Shown: positions 46,463-58,905, numbered from the stretch's first letter. The stretch is 64,000 nt of DNA from Lantana camara (GCA_037501455.1 CM074861.1:38270001-38334000); one strand, 5' to 3'. Notes: generated by a model from the sequence alone, not told the origin. Made by a program: numbers and translations.

Positions 46463-47661
46463 AACTCGCCTACTTCAAAAGGACCTGTCCTCGGGTCCTA
46501 AAGCAAAGTGTTGGTCGAACCGGGAACGAAGTTCATCTCGAAGGATCTCTCCTCCAACCCACAAAGCTCTCGAAAGTCATCGAACTGCCATGCTAAGAGA
46601 AAATAGGTTAACTCGTTAAACGAGCAACCCCTAAACTCTCTCTCAGGTTCTCCTTAAAGCTAGCAAACCGGACACGAAGCCCTTAGTCGTTTGCTCCCAC
46701 TTCCAAGTAGAATTTAGAAGTAGTTGGAGAATCCTTCTGGTTCTCGATATTTGGTCTTCCACCGATGGCACGTAGATATTACTACACAAAGTTTGCAACC
46801 TCTTTTCTTATGCCAACATATCATTACGGGACCTTCAAGTCTCGAACCATGAGTAGAATTAGTCTCGTGACCGAGCACTTCTAGAGATATAGGCTCCAAC
46901 TCTCCATTAGCACGCACAACCAAAGTCTTCCTTAGTACCTCGATTGCAATGGAGAAGTTTCGAGTACCCTCGGAGGCAAAACCGATACCAAAGGCAACTC
47001 TCTTCAAAAGCCTCATCAACTCAAAACCGTGCCTCTTCTTTACCGTTCATGTCATGGGATGGCCGTCTATAGAAAGACGAATCTCATGTCGAATCCCGAT
47101 AACACTAGAGACTTACATTCTGAGGCAATTCTCGGTTCTTCTGCCGGAACACGTAGTCTATAATACCCTCGTAGAAACCACACTCGGAGCCACTAACGAA
47201 ACTCTGAAGAAGCGCGAAGACACCACTCCTCGAAGCTAGCAGAGTGTATTCTTCTCCCACTGGTAACCCGTGTTGCTCCCAGTAATTTATATTCATCTTA
47301 AAGTCCATCTTCTTCCTTAGATAGGACTAAGTACTCCACAAAGAAGTACTCAATTGATGAAATTACCTTCTAAGAGCTTATCGACTACTTCTAAAACTCC
47401 AACACCCACACTAGAGTTATCCGGTAGGAAGTATTCAAGAAAGGTCCAACTTCGGGACAAAGATCACGACCACTTCAACGTTCCTATCAAGTGGTGATAA
47501 ATTCCAACCCTCAAAGAACATCAATAGGGTCTTACTTCGATCTTTGTCTCATCAAGCTTGGCTCGACCCTTCGGTTACCCTAAAGGCAAGCCACGAAGCT
47601 TGTTGTACCGTCCCGGAATAACCAGCCGCTCCACGAAGGATATGAACGGGCTAGCCTTCAA
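46463..47661 (-). pseudogene. pol: Decayed gypsy pol (integrase zinc-finger region) in G1
   Basis: On the minus strand the open frame 46714-47019 ends '...STCHRWKTKYREPEGF', matching the chromovirus integrase string 'CLTCQQVKAEHQKPAGL'. Further on, in another frame, 'ILQLL...TWKWEQTTKGFVSGL' matches '(L)LQPLPIPEWKWEHITMDFVVGL'. Upstream 'GHETNSTHGSRLEGPVMICWHK' fits the 'AH...HPGSTKMYKDLK..YWW' HH region. Frames shift several times and most of RT and RNase H is absent. The 67-codon minus-strand frame at 47105-47308 is not recognised. Confidence 0.65.
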
Positions 47662-47666
47662 TCTAG

Positions 47667-49604
47667 TGTTGGAAAACACGAATCAGAAAGCAGCGGAATT
47701 TAAAAAAATTTCCCAACAAAAGGACCTTGAACTTGCAATCGTGTAACCAAATTCGTAAAGATAGAAAACTTACTTTTCTTTTATTCTTTCTTGAAGCGTT
47801 TCAAGCCACCCAAGAACGCTCTTCTCGCGGCTTGATCCCCTCTCCTTGGTAAAGCTCGAATCTTCAAACTTCTAACTTGAAGTCTCTAGAGAAAGTCCAC
47901 CAACTTGATCACAATCTAACTAGTAAGGATGCTAGTTCTCTAGTTAGTGTTTAGGCTTAACCTAGGGTTTAATTTAATCTTGGAGAAAGGAAGGTGTTCA
48001 ACACATGAACCAAGAATTGTCAATTAGCTCTAAAGGGGAGCATGAGCTCCCCTATATATAGGAAAGGGGAGGGGCGGCCGAACCTAGTCCTAATGGACAA
48101 AGGATTTGGTCCCTCTCTCTCCTATTACTTGATCATCAAGTATTTTCCAACTTTGACTTTGAATTCTATTCCAAGTCAACTTTTAAGAGAGCTAAAAATA
48201 TCCAAACTATTTTTGGATAATTTTATACTTTATTTATTATAAAAATAAATAACTTATTTTATCTAATTAATTAATTCATAATTAATTAACTAGATTATTT
48301 TCTCCAAAATTAGACTTTCTTTTTAATTCAAAATTAAACCAAAGTCTATTAAATAATTAACACATTAATTATTTAACATCACATAATCACGTGTGGCACA
48401 CGTGTCTTAATGACACGTGTCCAATCACGTGAGCCACACGTGTGATTTCACACGTGTGGAACCCCTTAGGCTCGATTAACTCGTTTAATCATTTTCAAGC
48501 CTCAACTCATGTAACCAAGTTGTTGTGTGTGACCCTCTAGGTTCTCAATTCAATTAGCAGTGACCCTAATTAATTAATTCACTAATTAATTAATCAGTCC
48601 ACAGATTAAACGACCATAGTCTAGCAACAGGTGTTTAACCCCTAGCTGAATTGGAATGTTCGGATTCGACAGAACCTTTAAGTCATTGATTCATGTGAGA
48701 TACAATCCTCCTACTTACTATCTCTCAACCAAGATCTAGGGCAAGGGAATAATCAGAACCCTAATAATCCGGTCTTAAAGCTAAGTGCATTTCATATCCA
48801 TTTGATCTCAATCCAAGAAACCCTTTTCTTGATGTCTTGATCTACTGCCTTGGCCAAGGACTCCATATGGCATATGAATGACTTACACAATAAGAGATCA
48901 CCTTGCAAATGCAAGTGTAGGTCCTTTCTTGATTCTCATTCACTTTCATGAGTCACTTGTGCAGCCCCAGCATAAGCCTTGAATCAGTTGTCTAAGGCGA
49001 CACCCTTTAAAGCTTATACCTAAGACTACAGAGTTAACTCATAAAGTGACAAGGAACCTCAAGTCTAAGGATCAATTAATCACATCAATGACTCGTGAGA
49101 TATTTCCTAATCTGGAAGTTTCCATTTCCTGAAATAGAAACTTCCTTTCCCATTTAGGAATGTTCTCACACGGGGCACCTCAGTGAACTTACTTATTAAA
49201 GTAAGCACCCTCATGTATCACGCACGTATCAGCTATACACTTTGCACCTCCATGAAACAAGGTGGTCCTTCTTAAGGGCGTGATCCCACAAGCAAGCCTT
49301 AGAGGAGTCAAGTTGACACTCCCACTGTCTGTAGGACTCATCGGCTTGGAGTATTTTACTAATCATGACTTATGTGATATAGGGCTCGTTTCATGAACCA
49401 TTTCACCTAAATGGTAGAGTCCTAAAGTCATCAGAATTAGGGGAGTTCTCATACATGCACAGCTAAAGTAAACGCATACCAAACAAGAGCATATAAAGAA
49501 GTGTTGCCTCAATTCGTTATTTTATTCAAAGATTGTCTGTGATTACAATAAGGAAAAGCACAAAGCGGATATACAATCGGCTTTCTAGGGCACTATTCCT
49601 AACA
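47667..49604 (-). repeat. Copia solo LTR inside G1
   Basis: Reverse-complemented it begins TGTTAGGAATAGTGCCCT and ends GTTTTCCAACA, as in the copia LTRs at 8008 and 15873, but it is a diverged subfamily. An exact 5-bp duplication, tctag, flanks it (47662-47666, 49605-49609). No second LTR or interior exists, so it formed by LTR-LTR recombination. It keeps the CACGTG cluster (48388-48458) and a TATA-like ctatatata at 48053-48060. Confidence 0.92.
48388..48458. promoter_or_regulatory. CACGTG cluster in copia solo LTR
   Basis: CACGTGTGG, CACACGTGTC, GACACGTGTCC, CACGTGAG and CACACGTGTG lie within 71 bp. Measured from the LTR start this is at about 1150-1215, the same place as in the full-length copia element (about 1180-1225). 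Confidence 0.55.
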
Positions 49605-49609
49605 TCTAG

Positions 49610-49921
49610 TACCCGAAAATATCGTTGAGCCCACAAAAGGGACCTCCTAAAGCAACCACCCAACGCCTATGGCAACACCGTACCTTAACTAGGCGCCTTC
49701 AAGAAGAACTACCAACAAGCTCTGCCCTCACAACTCACCAAGCACTCTCGAGCACTCACCTTACCAAACTCTCTTTAAAAGAGAGTTCACACAAAAGAAG
49801 AGAAGCCAACAAATAAGAAACAAGAGGCAGCGAGAAAAGACAAGTAACAAGTAAGTGGGTTTCCCCAATTAAATAAAATGCATATATGAAGTGCCATGAA
49901 TGTTTTAGTGTACCATTCACC
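49610..49921. other. G1 interior piece between two solo LTRs
   Basis: About 310 bp with no recognisable protein. A short open frame (49625-49816, plus strand) has no resemblance to gag or pol. The last 30 bp match 40834-40860. Confidence 0.4.
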
Positions 49922-50792
49922 ATAGTTGTAACGCCCCCACCCGTACCAGAACAAGAGGAGAGCGGCGTCTCAACCCCCGCACTGAAGCACCTCTCAAGTA
50001 ATGGTGTGAGCCATCACTCAAGAAATACTCCAGCGAACGGCTATCTATCAGAACTATACATGTACAATGATGTGGCTATGCAGCGGAAAATCAGAGTATT
50101 TTAAAACTTTTCAAAACATGTGCGTGATGGCATGGAACAAGCAAGAACATATTGATCATGTAAGAGAGACTCGGTATATCAGAACATATAACTTATTCAC
50201 ATATATGTACCGATACAGCAGAGTTCAAAATATCGGTAACAGAGTAGCAGGATGAGTATAACAAAGATACTAAAGTATTCAGAAACATATACATAAACAT
50301 AAAGTGATGCAGCCATAAAACATATGCAGGACGCAAAAGAGGAAGTAATACTAAGTCCTGACTGAAACAAAAATGACAATCTAGAGCTTCAAGATACCTC
50401 TAGACTACGGCTGCAAGACCTAAAACCACGAGGCAAGAAAACGGGAGAGGTATTAGTCAAAAGGACTAAGTGAGGGAATACTTTAAAGAAAGTACTGAAT
50501 TAAAGAACTTGAAGTAAAGTTCGAAACTGTTAAATGCAATGCTTTAAAGAAGAACTCGAAACAAGTTCGGTTGATAAAACTCTTTGAATGTGATGCTGTA
50601 AAAGAATGCACGTTAAAAACATTTTCATGAATGCTATCACACGCGCACACATATGCTGTTGATGGTTCATAATTCTTTCATAAAACGGGATAAGGGTAAA
50701 GTGAACTTTTCCAGATATGAACCATCCTTTATGAAACAGAATTTTGCCCGCAAGCTAGGCTTCTCCATCCTTACTCCAGAAAAACATGATTC

Positions 50793-50949
50793 GGTAGAGT
50801 ATCGGACCAGGATTAACGATAATTCCACGTTTAGTAGAGTATCGGACCAAGATCAACAATAACCCCACATATAGTAGAGCATCGGACCAAGGTCAACAAC
50901 AACTCCGCACATAGTAGACTATCGGACCAAGGTCAACAACAACTCTTAC
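50793..50949. repeat. Four-copy tandem repeat, 40-41 bp
   Basis: Units start at 50793, 50834, 50874 and 50914 with 'gtagagtatcggacca' and end with 'caacaacaactccgcacata'-like text. The last two copies are most alike. Confidence 0.85.
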
Positions 50950-52089
50950 CAACGCATACAAACATGCACCATCCTCCACCGGTTGTCACTTCGGGTAGCT
51001 AGCCCTAGGCGACCTGTAAACATGTAATGGGAACAGATTTGCTGTCCGTTCCCAGACAGATTGTCCTGACTTAACAAACCTCCTGTTAAAAGTTGGTGTC
51101 AATTGTCTAAGTGTGGCGGCCGGTATTGGTGATGTCGTTGGCGCTCACCTCCCGAGCATCACCTCCACACATAACCGCCGGGCCCAAACTGTAAACTGCA
51201 TGCTTGCATTTAAGAATTAGCAGTGACCAGAGTACCACTCCAGTATGCTAACAATAACATGTGAAACTATAACTGTAACATATGATGCTGTCTGTAAAAC
51301 ATATGATTCTGTCTGAAAACATGTGATTCTGTCTGTAAACTGTACTTTGAAAACATATGCAAAACATGTAACTGTCTTTGAACAAGAATGCAGAACTTTG
51401 GAAAACATGTGCTGTAGATCAAGGTATACTGTTAAAGTATGAATGATCCTTTCAAGAGAATGTCCCGATAAAAGGGATAGTTCAAAACGAGGTTTAGCTT
51501 TGAATTTCAAAACATATGATACGATAGTATAATCGTGGTTCCAGTTGGAAAACATTTATAACTTCACCTCACCTAATAGTAACAAAAGGCAGGTAGACAG
51601 ATTATGCGGTGCCCTGGGGATCCCAGTGCTCAACTTTAACTCCTGTAGGTGGTGTACTAGAGTGAGCTTAAGAACTAAGACCCACTACAACCAAGATGCA
51701 TATGAAATGCATGAAACAATGAACAAGGAACATGTAAAGAACATGTAACACAAGAGAGTAATACCATTTAAGGTATTCAAGAAAAGTAACACACAAAGGA
51801 ATACGTCAAAGTGAGTTACTCTTAACGTTAGACTATGATCTTACTATAACCGAGTAAGCTTTAGTCAAATTATGAATCCTATCGCAAACCTTAGGTTAAG
51901 AAACAAGTCCACGAAAGAAAACACATTTTAGACCCTGGATATGGAAACCCTAGGTGCAAATGTCTATTAAGAAAGCACAAGTTTTAATTCATTTTTACTA
52001 TTCAAAAGTACTATTCCAGATTACTATTCATGATTACTATTCATGATTACTATTTACATGTTGGGTCAAAGGGTCGGGTCAAACCCTTA

Positions 52090-52172
52090 CTATACACACA
52101 CCCACACACACACGGTACACACACACACCATGCACGAACACACACACACACAGGGCATGCACACACACACAC
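52090..52172. repeat. (CA)n-rich microsatellite cluster
   Basis: Several short CA runs are broken by 'ccatgcacgaa' and 'gggcatg'. Confidence 0.85.
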
Positions 52173-52938
52173 CCTAATTAAATTATGATCTTGATCATAA
52201 CCTATAGTTTCAAGTTCATGTTAACGTAATCAAGTGTGATCTAGGTTAAAGGTATAACCTATAGTTAAGAGATCCAATTAAGGCATAAGATCAAGTTATG
52301 AAACACTATTCTATCTTAGGTTATAACATGTGACACTATTAAAGTGTATAACATATGATCAAGGCACTAATCCATTAATCCAAATCATATCATAAGCTGA
52401 ATTCATAATTCAAGAAGCATATAACAATGTGACAACATGTCACAACATATATCATATCATATCATATATCATGAACCTTTGGGCATGTAACATGTAACAA
52501 TTTAATTCCAATATCAACATGTAACAAGTTGTGACATAATAAATTGTAAATCACTATTCCATTAGCTAGCATGCATAAACATAATTCAAATTCCATAATC
52601 ATGCATCAATTCTCATAATATAACAATCATATCACATGATCATAGCATATACTACACAATTAAAACATATAAACAACTATCAAAACATATCATGAAAACT
52701 ATATAATAAATGCATAAAATAAAATCCTATATGGCTTAGGGAAGACCCTAAGACCCAACCTAAACATAATATAAACATACCATAACATAAAACATAAACT
52801 AAACTAAAACATAACATAAAAATAAAGCAACTAACCTAGCAAAGGGGAGGGGAGGCCGACGGCCAAGAGGGAAAGGAGGGAGAGAGGAGTGCTTGTTAAC
52901 ACAAGACTTTGAGCAAGGAATGAAATGCCATGAGCCCT

Positions 52939-52948
52939 CTATTTATAG
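52939..52948 (-). promoter_or_regulatory. TATA box of gypsy solo LTR
   Basis: CTATAAATAG on the minus strand is followed by a purine-rich, leader-like segment containing gggagagagg inverses (52850-52900). This fits the start of R about 1.1 kb into the LTR. Confidence 0.6.
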
Positions 52949-54079
52949 TTGAAGAGAAGCCCCTCACCTTGGAAATAAAATGTAAGGAAGGGTATGAGAG
53001 CAAAAGTGGAATAACTTCTCTTGGAATCTTTAGGCATATGAAGCTAAAAATGGGGCTACTGGGGGTATTTCTGTAATTTTGTCCCCCAAGGCTCGAGGAT
53101 AAGTGGCTGGAAGTATAACCATTCCGACGGCAAGAAAATTAGCTTCGAAACGCATATTTATTCGTCGAAATCGGATTTACCGTTTGAAAGATACATTAGT
53201 TTTAATGAATAAAAGTTTTGAGCTCGAAAGTCGACATGAGTAAAAAACGACTTTCTAGAATGATTTTCAAGTCCGGATTGTTTCCAAAATTCAAGAAATA
53301 AATCGAGAAGCGTTTTGAGTCCAAAATCGACTATAAAACGTTTTACCGTTAAAAAGTTGAAAACGTAGAGTGAATAGTGAATTCTTACGTACGAACGTAC
53401 GCTTCAAAATTTCAAGCTAGGGTTTGAATCAAGAGTTGTAAAACATTTCAAAAATCTTGAAATAGCTCAAGTAATGCAAATCCGAAGAGAAAACATTTTC
53501 CGAATGAAAACCGTTCGTAGAAGAAATAGTGAACTAGGGTTTTCGAAAACATTTTCAATAAAACAAAGTTCCGGAATAGATTTCCAAGCCAAGAATAATA
53601 TCAAAAGACTCGTCTCGACTCAAGGATCGATTCGACTGTAACTTGGGTAGGAAAAGGTATCAGAATCAAAAGCTCATTTTTTAGATGAATAGTAACTTTG
53701 GTCGGTAAGTTCCAAAAATACCCTTATGGTTCAAGAAAGACTCTCTGAGCTCGGGAAACAAGTTCAATCGATTGGGAAACATGTGTGATGAACCTCTAGG
53801 GTTCAAGTAGCAATATGAACAAGGTAGGCTCGGGTTATGAATAGTAAACTGTATCAAAGGTCAAGAATTCCCCCTTAAAACATGTCAGATCATATACGAG
53901 CACAAAATTCATGTAAGAATGCAATGCATGATGATTCAAAAAGTTGGATCACGGTCTATAAACGCTTTACCACTGCCTTAACTTACTGTTTTCATCCAGG
54001 CCCTGTTTTGGGCTGTTACAATAGTGGTAGTGTTGATTTCGGTGTCCACTTATTGCCGCTTGAAAGGGTTACCTTGTGC

Positions 54080-54560
54080 TTGAACCGGGATCTTGAAGTC
54101 ACGACATTGTGAAGTCTTTGAGTTCTTGTTGTTCTTCGGACGAACTCTCGCTATGTATCAAAATTTTCCACACTTGAAGCATTTCCTCAATCTCTTCTTA
54201 TGAATCCTATCCTTGTCATTCGGACTTCGATAATTGGATTATTGAATTGGTTCCGGGTAAAGGGAAACATCAAATCTCTCATTTTTGAAGAAATTAGAGT
54301 ATATTTCCTGTGTCCGGGTGTAAGATGTCGAACTTCAAGGCAACCTCTTCGGCGGCCGATCTTTAAACTCCAACTTTCGAGGAAAATTCTCCTAGTTGAA
54401 CGCTCTTTCGGATTCTTCAAATTTGCCTTCATTCTCTTAAGATACTTGAAGCTGGATCTCGAATTTTGGATGATATTTCTTGGAACCCTCTCGAACCAGT
54501 TTTCCAAACCATTCCATCTCGGATATCTTTTTCTTGACCTTAACATCATCCCATTTTCTT
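54080..54560 (-). pseudogene. gag: Decayed gag end with broken zinc knuckle in G1
   Basis: On the minus strand a 120-codon frame (54187-54549) and an adjoining frame read a basic region, then 'KKRLRKCFKCGKF' at about 54158-54193. 'C..C' of a CCHC knuckle is present (54164-54181), but the next codon is TGA and the His position is Tyr. This fits the C-terminal part of a gypsy gag just downstream of the primer-binding site. The mirrored 120-codon plus-strand frame is a shadow. Confidence 0.5.
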
Positions 54561-54860
54561 GACTTCAGAAGATCAAGCCCTTAAAACTTCATGTAGATCG
54601 AAGACACTCATTTCCTTTGTTTTCCCGGTGTTGTTAACCAATATTAGGACTTTATCCTGAAATAAAAGCACAATTCCCAAGAAATAGCGATGCATGCTGT
54701 GTTTTAGTGCATGTTCATGTGAACTATTAACGCAAATAATACAAATAATTCAAGTAATTCACATAATTGATGAAAATGAATGCAAACAAACACATATTCC
54801 TAAGCTGAACGACCTAAACAGACCCGACACAACACTAGAGCTTCGGTTTTGCAACCAGGA

Positions 54861-54872
54861 GCTCTGATACCA
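54861..54872 (-). promoter_or_regulatory. Primer-binding site of G1 (initiator tRNA-Met)
   Basis: The minus strand reads TGGTATCAGAGC, an exact complement to the 3' end of initiator tRNA-Met. It lies 8 nt after the LTR end at 54881, so the right copy is the 5' LTR. Confidence 0.9.
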
Positions 54873-54880
54873 CCTTAGGA

Positions 54881-57800
54881 TGTAGCACCCCGGAGCGTAG
54901 AGCGTTACATCCGCCGCACCATAGCCCAACACGTGTAACGAAATGGGAACTCCGCACACGTGCCAAACTACGGCGAACGGGAGACAAACAAAATCTCTCC
55001 TATGCTAGGTGGTCTAGACCCTAAATCAGAGTGTGCAAAATAAACAAACATTGCATGCGGAAGCCCAGGATTCAAACATATTTACAAACATGCTCAGCAT
55101 AAGAATCAAATATACAAAAATGAGACGAGTCAAGTTATACACAAATATTTCCAAATTTGAATTCATAATCATATACATGCCTTCACAAGCTCGAAAGTAT
55201 ACTATAAACTTAGTAAAATGCATGAAACGCTCTAAATGACCAAAAACTCGAAAGAAGATCGCTGCCTAGCACAAACTTCTCAAAACTAGAACCTGCAACT
55301 CAAAGGAAACAAAAGGGGAAAAAGAAGACAACGAGGAGGGGTCAGTCCTAAAGACTGGTGAGGGGGCTAACCCACGCACACATACATATAAGTAAGAGCA
55401 AAGCAAATTCAAATTAGAAAGTTCATAAACCGGGGCGTGGTTTTTGCAATCTAAAATATTTTATCTCGTGATAATACATATAAATAAAAGGTTTAGGGCC
55501 TAAGGCCAAAATCAACCAATTTTAGAAATTATAAGTCCACTCCCGTTTCACGAACCATATTGATAATCGGAATCAAAATAACTCGGCGAGAACGAGTTCA
55601 AACCCACCTAACTCCTTTCATATCATAATCAAAACGGAAAACATACCACATTCATAATCAATCCTTCTTCTCCGGTTGGGGATGAGGAAACGCTCCCTCA
55701 ACCCCGTACTCTCGTCAAAAGTTTGAGTCGGGGGATCCTACCCACTCCCCGATGGGTTTTAACTGCCGGTTTTCGAGAAATCGCCTTCCCCTCAAACTCC
55801 CGAGGATGGGCGAATTTCCCTACATCAACTTGGGGTTGTGTTGATGAGAGAGCTCGGCGACCCCATGGCCGACCCGAGAATCACATACCACTTCCCCGGG
55901 CCCATTTCAAAGATCATAAGTCATAATTTTATAAATTTCAAAATTTCAGAATTTTCCGACTTCTAATTCAAAGTCGTAATCTCGCTATTTCAAAATTGTT
56001 CACACACACCAACCCTTTTCAAATCAAACAAACGTAAAATAGGTTACGTATATATAAAAGTGTTTTCAATGATTTTATAACAAATGGGACAAATCCCACA
56101 AAATATGTATCCTACACATATCTAAGTATATATTTATATATACGTAATTCGCATGTAGGCTCAAAATACAGGTAGGGTTGTAGGTCATTTTAACTAAAAG
56201 AAAGAAACCTCACCTGTCTACCAAACCAAACGAAAAGGACCAAAGCACCTCTAAATGACCTCCTCGTCACCCACGAAACGAGCTTAAAGACAAAGCAGGG
56301 AACAAAAGACAACCTTAGACTCAAAATGTACCAATTGGATGCTCGACAAACGCATATGGATGCAAATGATGCATAAGGAATGCAATGAGATGTCAATTAG
56401 GTCATTTAAAGCCATATCCACTGCTTCTTCCTCCTAATGGTTTGGTCCCCCTATAGCCAAGTGGTTCTGTCTTTCTTCTAGTTCTTCTAGTAGGTACTCC
56501 AGAGGTCTTCAGCCCCATGTTCCACAGATGGACAGCCGGGTCAGGACCGGGTTCTATCTCATAATGCTGCTGCTACGTTCATTTGGTCGAGCAAGGTCTT
56601 CCCTTGTCTTCTATGTATGGCTGGCTCTTCTTGATCTTGAGGTCATGGGCTAACTCGACCTCCTATCCCTGTCGAAAAAGTGAGCTCTTTCCTTCCTCTC
56701 CACTCGAAGTAGATTGAGTGACTCCTGCCCTGATACTAGTGCAATCAGGTCTGCTCTTGCAATACCTATTCTTTTTTGTGCAATTCATCCAACTAACAGG
56801 GAATTCGTCACAAGTCGGATGCTTCCTGCTTTCAGGATTTTAGAACACCCTATCTAACAGCATCTCAAACAAAGGCATTCGATGCATCAGTTACCTTTCA
56901 CAGACTAGCGGCGGATTTGTTCACAGTTCCTTCTGCGCATCTGATCTGGATTCTTCCTTCCCTAATGCCTATCCTTCAAGCAACAATTGTATATAGTGAC
57001 ATACACGAAGGGGTGGAAACATAAGATATTGGATGAGGCATGATTGATTGATAACGAACAACATACATAACACGTTATATAACACATTAGAGATGCATAC
57101 ATTTCATAAAAAGAGTACGAAAATACATGCAAGTGCATGGAAGTCACATAGACAAATATCAAGCTATACATGCACGTTGGAAAAAAAAAAAAGCATATTA
57201 GGGCACGTATTACACGTAAGAGCACCAAATTCACATAATAAATTCGTAGTGCAACATATAACACATAGTTCATCACGTTAATATTTCATGCATATCACAA
57301 ACGAAGCAAGAAAATATCACAAGAGGAAATCAAACTTCACATTGATTCATATACGCACGTTGAAGAACATATAACACATTTTAGGCCATATATTTCACGT
57401 ATGAGCATCGAATTCACGTAATTAATTCACAAGTATCCACGTAACATATAATATAACAAGTTATATATGCATACAAGACAAGAAATAAGCAAGAATATCA
57501 AATAAAACACGAAAGAAACGACAGAACGCAGCAGCATCTACTCGAAACTGCGCCAAAATGGGGGTCGCGCAAAACAGCTCTCCGGTGGTCGCGGCCTCCA
57601 ACAGCCTGCCAGCACTGTTCAAGTTGAAACTTAGTGAAAATCAGGTCACGGGCGCGACCTGAATTGGCCTTCCCGCGGTCGCGCATAGTCCGAAAATGGC
57701 TAGAATTCCAGCCCTGTTTTCTCCTCTCCAACCCCAGCAGCGTAGTAGCAACTTCAAGCAGTAAAAGGCCAAGGAAAAGGCAACCAAATGAGTGAAAAAT

Positions 57801-58905
57801 AGCAGCTAAAAACGCAGCACACGAAGAGGAAACGAGATTGCAAGCAAAAGACCATAAATCATCTTCATGTTCAAGTTTCTCAAAATATAAAAATGGTGGA
57901 TCAATTTTCAGCGAATTTCCTCCAAATTTCAGATCATATTATCACATAATAATGTCATGAGATCATTTATCATTCATAAATTCAAGGATTGAAGCAAGTA
58001 TGGAATGAGTTCTTCCAATTTTTAACAAATGGCCTAACTATTCATCATGCTAGCTAAAACAAGATCATCTCTCCATGAAAATGAGCAAATAAGGTATCAA
58101 ATTAAAGATAAGAAGATTGAGAATATATTCATGGACTAAACTTTCGAATTTGAGGTGATTTGATCGAGTATTGAGGCCAAAACTTGGAAATTGCACACTA
58201 TTCCTCTTCCTTCTCATGGAGTGACGGGTAGCAGGGGAAAAATCCCTTTTTCCTTCTCTTTCCTGATGTGGGACGAAATGGGGGAGGTTAAGGGATGATA
58301 TTGGGATTAATTAGGGTTAGTTAGGTTCAAACTTTAGTTAATTTGGTCAAAGGATGAATAAGTTATGCTTAAAATGGTCAAGAAGGGTCGGAATTGCACG
58401 CGAGGCTCGATACGGGCTCAATACGGGGAACCAAATGGGCTTATAAAAATACAAGGTTAGGTTATCTAGCTTCCATTCTTCGTTATGAGTCCGACGCCTC
58501 TTCCTGAATTTGAATCTGAATTCCCGAGCTCATGTTACGCCCTTTGGAACCCAAGGTGCGCTAAACGAGTTAGGCCCTCGAATCCCTTTACAAATAAAAC
58601 GGTTCGAAAACCGTATCAAACGAACACAAAATCATGCAACGAACATAAAAACACACTCATAACACGTATAAATCAGGCATATCACGTAATCATGAAAGTT
58701 AGAAATGAAAACGGGCTCAAACGGATTAAAAACGACGTAAAAAGGATAAAAACGTTTAAATAATTCAATTAAAGTTCAAATATAATTCAAATAAATTACA
58801 TAAACGATATAATAAACACGTAATTAGCATAATTAAAATAATTTAAATTCGCACATTGCACTCTCGAACTGCGTACCTGTACGGCTGGACGAGCGGGATA
58901 TTACA
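54881..58905 (-). repeat. G1 5' LTR (right copy) with foreign patch
   Basis: At 4025 bp this LTR is longer than its partner. Positions 56418-57058 (641 bp) replace what is 44380-44620 (241 bp) in the left LTR. Outside the patch the two align closely, including the GC-rich hairpin region (57560-57690), although here one arm of the GGTCGCG stem is mutated. Confidence 0.85.
56418..57058. other. Non-homologous GC-richer patch in G1 LTR
   Basis: The sequence is about 47% G+C in a counted line, while the LTR around it is far more AT-rich. It has no gypsy motifs. Its cttc-rich, low-repeat texture resembles plant mitochondrial intergenic DNA, but I cannot identify a gene in it. Confidence 0.6.

Larger units (their letters stand above)
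49927..54020 (-). repeat. 4.1-kb Ty3/gypsy solo LTR
   Basis: The ends are TGTAACGCCCC (left, plus strand) and TGTAACAGCCC (right, minus strand). The exact duplication atagt flanks it (49922-49926, 54021-54025), and no interior or second LTR exists. Orientation is minus, judged by the TATA box (52939-52948) and the 'ccccCGCAC' end block. It contains a four-copy 40-bp tandem repeat (50793-50949), a 20-22-bp repeat (51276-51340), 15-bp 'tactattcatgat' repeats (52010-52058) and a CA-rich stretch (52090-52172). No gene is seen. Confidence 0.88.
42852..58905 (-). mobile_element. Ty3/gypsy element G1, internally deleted and nested
   Basis: Two same-orientation LTRs (42852-46462 and 54881-58905) flank an interior with a minus-strand tRNA-Met primer-binding site next to the right LTR and a 'gaggac...gtaggcgag' tail next to the left one, so the element reads right to left. 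The flanking 5-mers are ttaca (42847-42851) and ttata (58906-58910). After removing the two solo LTRs inside it, the interior is only about 2.4 kb, with decayed pieces of gag and integrase. It is a non-autonomous derivative of a Tekay-type chromovirus. Confidence 0.82.

Noticed and set aside
50793..50949. CRISPR-like array
   Set aside because: The repeats are contiguous 40-bp tandem units without spacers, in a eukaryotic LTR.
54187..54562. Two complementary 120-codon frames as a sense/antisense gene pair
   Set aside because: The plus-strand frame is the shadow of the decayed minus-strand gag region.
42852..58905. LARD-type element with a wholly non-coding interior
   Set aside because: Decayed integrase and gag-knuckle fragments are visible, so it is better described as an internally deleted chromovirus.
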